From the NCBI GenBank assembly GCA_029267455.1, contig JAJUIX010000024.1, positions 1 through 10,665 on the forward strand: a stretch of DNA of 10,665 bases. Reading direction: 5' to 3'. Both the position numbers and the translations under genes were made by a program. How positions within the stretch are numbered: the stretch's first letter is position 1; every line of letters starts with the position of its first letter. Shown here piece by piece: positions 1-5,550 of this stretch. Origin of the DNA: Enteractinococcus sp. (GTDB lineage Bacteria > Actinomycetota > Actinomycetes > Actinomycetales > Micrococcaceae). Under the pieces are notes generated by a model. It had not been told where the DNA came from and did not search any database. It was given only the letters and a program-made list of their open reading frames with translations.

Positions 1-52
1 CGAATTATAAATTTGTTTCACAGAGCAGTGGTTGGTGCTTGACTTAAACGAA

Positions 53-85
53 ACTGCGCCCGAATGAAGTCATTTCGGGCGCAGT
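53..85 (-). terminator. Hairpin terminator behind the GntR gene
   Basis: A perfect 12-bp inverted repeat (arms 53-64 and 74-85, 9-nt loop) starts 26 bases past the stop of the GntR gene. On the minus strand it is followed by TTCGTTTAAG, a broken T-tract. Position and stem strength suit intrinsic termination of the regulator transcript; the imperfect T run leaves the efficiency uncertain. Confidence 0.7.
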
Positions 86-111
86 GTGATCGTAACGTGA
101 TCTAGCGAAAT

Positions 112-873
112 TTAGTTGGGGTTCATGTCTCGACCATTCATCGATGGGTCGGCGGCGGGTTGGCGAACCGTGGCGGGACGACCCGATGCGGCTGCATGCT
201 GCAGGACCATCTTCTCGGCCAAGCCAAGGTAGCGATGCAGGCCCCGCGAGGCTTCGATGCGTTCGCCCGCCAGAATCCTGTTGATGATCGCAAGGTTCTG
301 CTGAGCGAAGGTCTGGTGTATTGGAGGGGTGATGTTCAAGCTGTGGAAGGCAAGGCGAAGTTGTGTCAGTAAGCGCTCCAGCGCTTCGTTCATTGTTGTG
401 GAATTCGCTAATGCCACTACAGCAACGTGGAAGTTGCGGTCCGCCTCGACGATCGCATCCAAGTTTTCTTGGGCGATACCTCGGCGGGTCCGATCTGCTG
501 TGCGATTGAACGTATCAGTCAGTTCGGGTGTCAGTTTCCCCCACAGGATCGCGGAGGGTTCGATGAATCGTCTGGTCTGATAAATCTCCTGCACTTCGCG
601 TGGGCCAGGATCAATAACAAAGACGCCCCGGTTGGGTACTTTGAATACAAGATCCTCGCCAGCGAGCACGGTGAAGGCTTCTCGAAGAGTGTTTCGCGAG
701 ACTTCGAACTCTGCCGCGATGGTCTCTTCTGAGAGTTTCGTTCCGGGTTTGAGGGCACCTTTGCAAATGTGCTCTCGTAGTGCAGCTGCAATCCTCGTCG
801 GGGTGTGAGCGTGAAGTGGATCGTCGTGGCTGTCGTTTACTAGTGAAAGCTCTGGCATGACCGGCTTCTCCAT
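112..873 (-). CDS. GntR-family transcriptional regulator, FadR/FCD subfamily
   Basis: A 253-residue cytosolic DNA-binding repressor or activator. An N-terminal winged helix-turn-helix spans about residues 24-90, with the recognition region VSRNTLREAFTVL at 58-70 and the wing ending GVFVIDP. An all-helical FCD ligand-binding domain follows at about 95-220, joined by the typical EIYQTRRFIEP segment. The FCD domain normally senses a small carboxylate and often binds a metal through one Asp and three His. D145 and H149 are present here, but the two later His positions appear as N193 and Y215, so metal binding may be lost or altered. The ATG at 873 is preceded by GGGAG with six bases between. The C-terminal tail (about 225-253) is low-complexity. 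The gene is alone on its strand, with a terminator behind it and repeated TTGTCTG sites upstream that suggest autoregulation. Its target genes and ligand cannot be read from this window. Confidence 0.93.
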   Translation of the reverse strand: MEKPVMPELSLVNDSHDDPLHAHTPTRIAAALREHICKGALKPGTKLSEETIAAEFEVSRNTLREAFTVLAGEDLVFKVPNRGVFVIDPGPREVQEIYQTRRFIEPSAILWGKLTPELTDTFNRTADRTRRGIAQENLDAIVEADRNFHVAVVALANSTTMNEALERLLTQLRLAFHSLNITPPIHQTFAQQNLAIINRILAGERIEASRGLHRYLGLAEKMVLQHAAASGRPATVRQPAADPSMNGRDMNPN

Positions 874-929
874 TTAGATCTCCCGTAAGGCAGAGTGCTG
901 AAACTTACATTAGCACCGGATTATGAGTT

Positions 930-994
930 TTGTCTGTACTTGATGTATCCCAAAATGCTGCCTCGTTGTCTGTATGTATATCTTTGTCTGACAA
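930..994. promoter_or_regulatory. Three TTGTCTG repeats, probable GntR operators
   Basis: TTGTCTG occurs at 930-936, 966-972 and 984-990, with starts 36 and 18 bases apart. The last one extends into the perfect palindrome TTGTCTGACAA (984-994), which fits the operator pattern TNGTNNNACNA described for FadR-subfamily GntR proteins. The sites lie 57-121 bases upstream of the gntR start and next to its probable -10 box. Autoregulation is inferred from position and match; binding is not shown. Confidence 0.45.
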
Positions 995-1099
995 GTTGAT
1001 TTACGAGTAGCACTGATCTTAAGTTGAAGTGATGCCTACAGGTGGACCTGCGCTGCAGGGAATCTTTGCGTCCTGCCCTGACTTCTGGGGCACCCGGAT

Positions 1100-1129
1100 T
1101 TGCTTTTGAAAAACGTTTAGGTCTATGAT
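1100..1129 (+). promoter_or_regulatory. Promoter of tRNA cluster 1
   Basis: TTGCTT (1100-1105) and TATGAT (1124-1129) are separated by 18 bases and lie 47 bases before tRNA-Glu. The second tRNA cluster has the same -10 hexamer, the same spacing and a similar distance, which supports the call. Confidence 0.6.
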
Positions 1130-1176
1130 GATCTAGGTCGATCGCGCCAGCGAGTTCAAAAGCTTTCGCGAGAGAG

Positions 1177-1249
1177 GCCCCCATCGTCTAGTGGCCTAGG
1201 ACACCGCCCTTTCACGGCGGCGGCACGGGTTCGAATCCCGTTGGGGGTA
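1177..1249 (+). tRNA. tRNA-Glu (TTC), copy 1
   Basis: A complete 73-nt cloverleaf. The acceptor GCCCCCA pairs with TGGGGGT, with a G-T first pair. The anticodon stem-loop is CCGCC-CTTTCAC-GGCGG with anticodon TTC, and the T-loop TTCGAAT is normal. The 3' CCA is not encoded. It is the first of three tRNAs in the cluster and identical to the copy at 3521. Confidence 0.97.
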
Positions 1250-1251
1250 CT

Positions 1252-1267
1252 CGTCAGGTAACTGACG
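1252..1267 (+). other. Post-tRNA-Glu hairpin with GTAA tetraloop, copy 1
   Basis: CGTCAG-GTAA-CTGACG forms a 6-bp stem with a GNRA-type loop two bases after the mature end of tRNA-Glu. The second cluster has CATCAG-GTAA-CTGATG in the same place, with one pair changed from G-C to A-T on both sides. The conserved pairing suggests a function in the tRNA precursor, possibly processing; this is inferred. Confidence 0.5.
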
Positions 1268-1295
1268 CAAAGACCGTCGGAAACGATGTTCTTAT

Positions 1296-1369
1296 GGCCC
1301 TGTAGCGCAGTCGGTTAGCGCGCCGCCCTGTCACGGCGGAGGTCGCGGGTTCAAGTCCCGTCAGGGTCG
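1296..1369 (+). tRNA. tRNA-Asp (GTC), copy 1
   Basis: A 74-nt cloverleaf. The acceptor GGCCCTG pairs with CAGGGTC. The anticodon stem-loop is CCGCC-CTGTCAC-GGCGG with anticodon GTC, and the T-loop is TTCAAGT. The 3' CCA is not encoded. It lies 46 bases after tRNA-Glu and is identical to the copy at 3640. Confidence 0.97.
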
Positions 1370-1377
1370 CGGAGTTG

Positions 1378-1406
1378 AGAGCCTGTCCACACGGACGGGC
1401 TCTTTT
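1378..1406 (+). terminator. Terminator-like hairpin between tRNA-Asp and tRNA-Phe, copy 1
   Basis: An 11-bp stem (1378-1388 with 1393-1403, one G-T pair) with a 4-nt loop and TTT after it. It lies inside the cluster, 24 bases before tRNA-Phe, and no separate promoter for tRNA-Phe is visible. It may attenuate transcription between the second and third tRNA or act in processing. Cluster 2 keeps the hairpin with a compensatory change. Confidence 0.65.
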
Positions 1407-1430
1407 CCCAGACAAAGTGAAAACAGTTTT

Positions 1431-1503
1431 GGTCCTGTAGCTCAGTTGGTAGAGCGTTCGACTGAAAATCGAAAGGTCACCGGATCGACGCCGGTCGGGA
1501 CCA
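1431..1503 (+). tRNA. tRNA-Phe (GAA), copy 1
   Basis: A 73-nt cloverleaf. The acceptor GGTCCTG pairs with CGGGACC. The anticodon stem-loop is TTCGA-CTGAAAA-TCGAA with anticodon GAA. The T-arm is ACCGG-ATCGACG-CCGGT, so position 54 is A instead of the usual T. The bases after discriminator A1503 are CGG, so CCA is not encoded, unlike copy 2. The gene sequence is otherwise identical to the copy at 3775. Confidence 0.96.
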
Positions 1504-1505
1504 CG

Positions 1506-1542
1506 GAACCCTCGCGTAGCTTCTACATCGCGGGGGTTCTTT
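1506..1542 (+). terminator. Terminator of tRNA cluster 1
   Basis: An 11-bp GC-rich stem (1506-1516 with 1529-1539, one G-T pair) with a 12-nt loop followed by TTTC. It begins two bases after tRNA-Phe. Cluster 2 has no equivalent of this strength. From here to the stop of the facing LuxR gene (1543-1696) nothing else was recognised. Confidence 0.8.
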
Positions 1543-1696
1543 CATTTCTCACATGCCCGGGAAGCTGGCGGTGCCGCGTACACCAGCACTAAGTCCCGCC
1601 CACCTAACAGTTCGTAATGTTATACACGAGGGGGATGCTGCGGCTCTTTCAGCGACGAGACGCCAGGAGCACCCGATCAAGATGCGCCGGATGTCG

Positions 1697-3250
1697 CTAG
1701 ATCAGTCCTCGCCGTTGAGCGCCGAGCACTGCATCAGCAGCTGACGAAACGCCGAGTTTGCGGTAGATCGATTTCAGATGTGTTTTGAGAGTGTTGACCG
1801 AAATAAACATTGCCTCAGCCAGCTCTGCACGTGTGAGTTCCTGTGCCAGATGCCGAAGAATCTCCACTTCACGATCCGTTAATGTCGATTCGACCTTGGG
1901 CAATCCGGTCAAAAAGGCGGAGGGCCCGCCGTCGTCCTGAGGCCAGTTCGGGACTCTTGCGGCGGCTAGTTCGCGAGTTTCTGGACTGAAAAGATGCACT
2001 TCTAACGGGGTAAGGCCTCGCGGGAGTCCGGCGGCTCTTTTCAGCGTCTCGATGCAGTCAGGAATTTCATCGGTTTGGTATTGGGCGGCGGCAAGGATGG
2101 ATAGTCTCCGAACCTCCATCAAACGAAAGCCGCGGATTTTGGACCGCAGGCGAGTGGCATCCTGGATAGCTTCTTGAGCGCGACCAGCATAAATATGAGC
2201 GGCTGCTTGAAAGAGCTGTGTGTAGGCCAGCCGTTGGTCTGCACGATCTAGAAATGCTTCGGCTTCCGTAACCCGCCCGGCTTTCATGGCGACCATGGCG
2301 CGTTTGAGGGGGATGATGCTTCCGGAAAAGCCTTCCCCATCGATTTTGGGTAAGGGCATGGAGTCAAACCTCTCCATGCGGTGTTCAATCTCGTCTTGAT
2401 GCCCCCTGGCTTCCAGGATGCGATGGACGGCGAGGATGTAAAACGGCCACATTTCATCGATATCGTCGAGGCTCATTGCCTCGAGCTTTTGAAGGGTGCC
2501 GTCGTAGTCGTGATTCGAGATGAGCGCTTCGGTGAAGTTACGTTGTGCATCAATATGCGTTTCGATCCAGCTCGAGGTTCGCGGAATCTGAATGGCGCGT
2601 TTGAGGAGGGAGTTAGCGGTTGCGGAATTGCCGAAACATGCATGGATTAGCGCAGATTTAACCAAGGCATCACGTGTCAGAAAGGAATATTTCGGCACGG
2701 GTGCCTGCATCTGTGCGCGCGTAAAATAGGTCAGTGCCCGGGTGAAATGTCCAGCGAGCATGGCGGTCACGCCGATGTGTACTGTTACATGCAGTGCCCA
2801 CCCTTTATGTATGTCGAACAGTGGCTGCAGCTGACCGAGCTGGGCATCTAGGGCTTTGCTTTGTTCTAGAGCTTCGGTCGCACGGCCGTTGAGGCGATAG
2901 TCGCGCATCCGGAGCAGGGCGAAAAAGAACCCTTCCCGCGGGTCTTCAAAGTTCCGGGTGAATAAGGCCGCGGAAGAATCATGCCGGTCCTGAGAGTTCC
3001 TATTCAGTATGGCTCGAGCGACCCGAGTTGTCGGGCGATCTTCGGAAAGGTAGCGGGCTACAAGGCTTAAAATCTCATAGGTACGAGAAGGGCCGACTGA
3101 AAACCAGGCGGCGGCTGCGTCTTGCTCAAATAGGTCGGCGACTTCAGCAAAGTCTTGATTATCGAGGGCGTCTTCGAGGTCTTGGGCGAGCAGGATGAGA
3201 TCATCGGCTTGTAGGGAGGTCTCGTCGTCTGTGTTGGTACGCTCAGACAT
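1697..3250 (-). CDS. LuxR C-terminal-type regulator without NTPase domain, paralogue 1
   Basis: A 517-residue cytosolic transcription factor. Residues 455-517 form a GerE/LuxR-type helix-turn-helix (LTDREVEIL at 457-465, then SVNTLKTHLKSIYRKL). The preceding 450 residues are helical and resemble the TPR-like repeat region at the C-terminal end of MalT/LAL regulators. No Walker A motif and no receiver or autoinducer domain is seen, so the usual inputs are absent or moved to another protein. The ATG at 3250 has AAGGAA five bases upstream. The gene faces tRNA-Phe copy 1 and is the paralogue of the gene ending at 3877. Both share the blocks VKSALIHACFGN, IPRTSSW, EMWPFYI and GSIIPLKRAMVA in the non-HTH part, which points to a conserved binding role for that region. 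Ligand and targets are unknown. A weak -10-like TATAAC lies at 3267-3272 on the minus strand. Confidence 0.92.
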   Translation of the reverse strand: MSERTNTDDETSLQADDLILLAQDLEDALDNQDFAEVADLFEQDAAAAWFSVGPSRTYEILSLVARYLSEDRPTTRVARAILNRNSQDRHDSSAALFTRNFEDPREGFFFALLRMRDYRLNGRATEALEQSKALDAQLGQLQPLFDIHKGWALHVTVHIGVTAMLAGHFTRALTYFTRAQMQAPVPKYSFLTRDALVKSALIHACFGNSATANSLLKRAIQIPRTSSWIETHIDAQRNFTEALISNHDYDGTLQKLEAMSLDDIDEMWPFYILAVHRILEARGHQDEIEHRMERFDSMPLPKIDGEGFSGSIIPLKRAMVAMKAGRVTEAEAFLDRADQRLAYTQLFQAAAHIYAGRAQEAIQDATRLRSKIRGFRLMEVRRLSILAAAQYQTDEIPDCIETLKRAAGLPRGLTPLEVHLFSPETRELAAARVPNWPQDDGGPSAFLTGLPKVESTLTDREVEILRHLAQELTRAELAEAMFISVNTLKTHLKSIYRKLGVSSAADAVLGAQRRGLI

Positions 3251-3450
3251 CGTTTCCTTCTTACGAGTTATAGTCGCCTTTGAAGAATCATTGGAGCTAA
3301 TACTACCCGGTAGCGCTTTTTTGTGAAGGAAAAGGTCCTGAAGGGTGGCTAAACGCCCATTGAAGTATGCTAAAAGTCGCTTCTGACTAGTGTGTTGATC
3401 GGACTGCCAGCACCGGTAGCGTGTTGGGTTATCGATCCGTCTACGTGAAT

Positions 3451-3480
3451 TTGATTATCTATCGCACTTAGCTCTATGAT
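3451..3480 (+). promoter_or_regulatory. Promoter of tRNA cluster 2
   Basis: TTGATT (3451-3456) and TATGAT (3475-3480) are 18 bases apart and lie 40 bases before tRNA-Glu copy 2. The geometry and -10 box match the promoter of cluster 1. The rest of the 3251-3520 gap shows only a 9-base direct repeat CCGGTAGCG (3307-3315 and 3413-3421). Confidence 0.6.
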
Positions 3481-3520
3481 TGTGATTCTAGCTCCTAGGC
3501 CGGTTTGGCTGAAGAGATAG

Positions 3521-3593
3521 GCCCCCATCGTCTAGTGGCCTAGGACACCGCCCTTTCACGGCGGCGGCACGGGTTCGAATCCCGTTGGGGGTA
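3521..3593 (+). tRNA. tRNA-Glu (TTC), copy 2
   Basis: 73 nt, identical over its whole length to the copy at 1177, with anticodon TTC in loop CTTTCAC. The 3' CCA is not encoded. The flanking sequence differs from copy 1, so this is an old duplication with the tRNA itself kept constant. Confidence 0.97.
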
Positions 3594-3595
3594 CT

Positions 3596-3611
3596 CATCA
3601 GGTAACTGATG
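3596..3611 (+). other. Post-tRNA-Glu hairpin with GTAA tetraloop, copy 2
   Basis: CATCAG-GTAA-CTGATG has the same position, loop and stem length as the copy-1 hairpin at 1252-1267. The pair A3597-T3610 replaces G1253-C1266, a two-sided change that keeps the stem. Confidence 0.5.
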
Positions 3612-3639
3612 GAAAAGAAAGTCGGTTGTGATTTTCTTT

Positions 3640-3713
3640 GGCCCTGTAGCGCAGTCGGTTAGCGCGCCGCCCTGTCACGGCGGAGGTCGCGGGTTCAAGT
3701 CCCGTCAGGGTCG
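3640..3713 (+). tRNA. tRNA-Asp (GTC), copy 2
   Basis: 74 nt, identical to the copy at 1296, with anticodon GTC in loop CTGTCAC. It is separated from tRNA-Glu by 46 bases, the same as in cluster 1. The 3' CCA is not encoded. Confidence 0.97.
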
Positions 3714-3721
3714 CGGAGTGG

Positions 3722-3750
3722 AGAGCCTATCCTGTGGATGGGCTATTTTT
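3722..3750 (+). terminator. Terminator-like hairpin between tRNA-Asp and tRNA-Phe, copy 2
   Basis: Stem 3724-3732 with 3736-3744 (9 bp, one G-T), extended past one mismatch to 3722-3746, loop TGT, followed by a T-run to 3750. It sits at the same point as the hairpin of cluster 1. The pair A3729-T3739 replaces G1385-C1396. The longer T-run makes this copy a more typical terminator than copy 1. Confidence 0.7.
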
Positions 3751-3774
3751 CCCAGTCATGGGCGTGCTCCTTTT

Positions 3775-3850
3775 GGTCCTGTAGCTCAGTTGGTAGAGCG
3801 TTCGACTGAAAATCGAAAGGTCACCGGATCGACGCCGGTCGGGACCACCA
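3775..3850 (+). tRNA. tRNA-Phe (GAA), copy 2, with encoded CCA
   Basis: The 73-nt body (3775-3847) is identical to copy 1, including the unusual T-loop ATCGACG. Here discriminator A3847 is followed by CCA (3848-3850), so the 3' end may be genomically encoded, unlike copy 1. No strong terminator follows; only a 4-bp ATCT/AGAT stem with TTTT (3850-3864) is present before the stop of the facing LuxR gene. Confidence 0.96.
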
Positions 3851-3876
3851 TCTGGAAGATTTTTAGTGCATGAATG

Positions 3877-5436
3877 CTAGAGAACGCCGCGACGTTCCCC
3901 TTCAAAGATGGCATCGGCTGCAGAGGACACTTCCAGCTTTCGATACAGCGACTGCAATTGGCTCTTGACTGTACTGACACTGATAAATAGACGGTCTGCT
4001 ATTTCTGCCCTCGAGTATCCTTGGGCTAGCAGTTCCAGAATGTCTATTTCTCGACCGGTAAGTGCTCGTCCCGGTTTGGGAAGCTCGCGCAAGAAAATCG
4101 AGTGCCCGGCTGATTTCTTCGGCCAATTTTCGACATGCTCTTGGGCTAGTTGGATCATCTCGTGAGGAAACAGAAGAGTTTCAGTGGGGCTGAGTCCTCT
4201 GGGTAAGCTGGCAGTTCCCGCGAGTGTTTGGATACATCCACCGAGATCCCCGTCCATGTACTGGCTGGCAGACAAAAGTGATAGTCGCCGTATTTCCATT
4301 AAACGAAATCCACGGGTCTCTTTCCGCAAACCATAGGCTTGGTCCATGGCCTGCCGGATCCGGCCGACGTACAGGTCTGCGGCGATTTTCACGAGTTTGG
4401 TATAGGTGATGCTTTGGTCTGTCCGTTCGAGAAATTTCAGTGCCTCAGAGCCGCGCCCCACACTCAGCGCGACCATGGCCCTTTTCAGGGGGATGATGCT
4501 ACCAGTAAAGCCTTCTCCATCGATACGTGGTAGTGGCAGAGAATCGTACATCTCCAAGCGGTGTTCTAATTCGTCATGGTGCCCGGAAGCTTCGAGGACT
4601 CGGTGGAATGCGACGATGTAAAACGGCCACATTTCTCCGATCTCTTGTAGGCTAATGGCTTCCAGGCGGTCTAGCGCCTCTTCCAAGTTTCCGGAATAGG
4701 TCAGAATCCGCACAAACTCTTCTTGAGTATCGATGTGCGTTTCCAGCCAACTCGACGTTCGAGGAATATTTTTTGTACGTTTTAGCAGTCCGTCAGCGGT
4801 GGCCGCGTTGCCAAAGCATGCGTGAATCAAGGCCGATTTCACGATGGCTTCGCGTTGCAAGAATGTAAACATTGGGATTGCCGGCAGCATCTGGGCTCGC
4901 CTCAGTGACGACAAGGCTCTCGTGAAGTCTCCGGCAAGCATGGCGGTCGTGCCCATTTGCACGGCGGAGTGTAAAAGCCATCCACTACGAGGATCAAGTC
5001 CGGCGCGCAGCTGGGAAAGATAATGTTCAGCCGTATCCACCTGTTCGAGCGCTTCGGTAATGTGCCCGTGTATCCGAAAGTCGCTCATGCGAAACATAGC
5101 CAACACGAACATCTGCGCTGGGTCATCGGAGTCAAGGGATTCCATGAGCCCGTTTGTATGGGCCAGGTCTGCACTGGAGGCTGTCAAAATACGATAGGCA
5201 GCACTCACAAACGTCGGGGGTTCCTGGAGATTCCGCACCAGCCGTCCAAGAATTTCCGTGAATTGTGCCGTCGGGAAGCCGAAAAAAGAGGCAGCAATAT
5301 TGGTGTGCACGAGCTGAGCTGCTCGAGCATAATGGCGCTGTTCTAGGGCTCGCTCGATATCGGCCACCAGGCGTGCAAGATCGTCTTCTGGAGACGCAGG
5401 CTTGCTATTAAGATGTGGTGGATCTTCATTTTTCAT
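3877..5436 (-). CDS. LuxR C-terminal-type regulator without NTPase domain, paralogue 2
   Basis: 519 residues from the ATG at 5436. The frame stays open to a TTG at 5505 (542 residues), but the ATG start gives an N-terminus that lines up in length with paralogue 1. No convincing ribosome site is seen at either start. The TTGACG at the upstream TTG could instead be a -35 box. The LuxR/GerE helix-turn-helix fills the last 63 residues (LTGREIDILELLAQGYSRAE, then SVSTVKSQLQSLYRKL). The remaining 455 residues are a helical, TPR-like region with no Walker A motif. By eye it is about half identical to paralogue 1, highest in VKSALIHACFGN, IPRTSSW, EMWPFYI and GSIIPLKRAMVA. The HTH recognition helices differ at several positions, so the DNA targets may have diverged. 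It faces tRNA-Phe copy 2, ending 27 bases from it, and is divergent from the thioesterase gene. Confidence 0.9.
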   Translation of the reverse strand: MKNEDPPHLNSKPASPEDDLARLVADIERALEQRHYARAAQLVHTNIAASFFGFPTAQFTEILGRLVRNLQEPPTFVSAAYRILTASSADLAHTNGLMESLDSDDPAQMFVLAMFRMSDFRIHGHITEALEQVDTAEHYLSQLRAGLDPRSGWLLHSAVQMGTTAMLAGDFTRALSSLRRAQMLPAIPMFTFLQREAIVKSALIHACFGNAATADGLLKRTKNIPRTSSWLETHIDTQEEFVRILTYSGNLEEALDRLEAISLQEIGEMWPFYIVAFHRVLEASGHHDELEHRLEMYDSLPLPRIDGEGFTGSIIPLKRAMVALSVGRGSEALKFLERTDQSITYTKLVKIAADLYVGRIRQAMDQAYGLRKETRGFRLMEIRRLSLLSASQYMDGDLGGCIQTLAGTASLPRGLSPTETLLFPHEMIQLAQEHVENWPKKSAGHSIFLRELPKPGRALTGREIDILELLAQGYSRAEIADRLFISVSTVKSQLQSLYRKLEVSSAADAIFEGERRGVL

Positions 5437-5477
5437 ATAACACGCAGCCACTTCAATTTGTGTGAGTTCGACCACCC

Positions 5478-5489
5478 TACTACATAGTA
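5478..5489. promoter_or_regulatory. Palindrome between LuxR paralogue 2 and the thioesterase gene
   Basis: TACTA-CA-TAGTA is an inverted repeat 42 bases upstream of the LuxR ATG and 62 bases upstream of the thioesterase GTG. It overlaps a weak plus-strand promoter candidate (TTGTGT at 5458-5463, 17 bases, TACATA at 5481-5486). It could be an operator for the divergent pair. Evidence is position and symmetry only. Confidence 0.25.
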
Positions 5490-5550
5490 ACCCCCTGAAC
5501 GTCAAACGCCTAGAAAATCTTTCAAATCTGTATTGATTTCGCGGTAGGGA

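Larger units (their letters stand above)
874..1176. other. Regulatory gap between gntR and the first tRNA cluster
   Basis: About 300 bases without a credible gene. The left half should carry the gntR promoter: on the minus strand CATAAT (920-925) resembles a -10 box, though no good -35 was found. The middle holds three TTGTCTG repeats, listed separately. The right end carries the tRNA promoter at 1100-1129. An open frame on the minus strand runs through here into tRNA-Glu and is dismissed. Confidence 0.6.

Noticed and set aside
921..1184. 87-codon minus-strand frame upstream of gntR
   Set aside because: It overlaps the tRNA-Glu gene, the tRNA promoter and the TTGTCTG repeats, and resembles no known protein.
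1177..3847. Integrated mobile element bounded by tRNA genes
   Set aside because: The repeated tRNAs could suggest an integration site, but there is no integrase, transposase or phage gene between them, and whole tRNA clusters are repeated, not only 3' ends.
3628..3873. 81-codon plus-strand frame across tRNA-Asp and tRNA-Phe copy 2
   Set aside because: It reads through two tRNA genes and gives the typical repetitive peptides (GPVAQSVSAPP, GRGFKSRQGRG) seen when tRNAs are translated.
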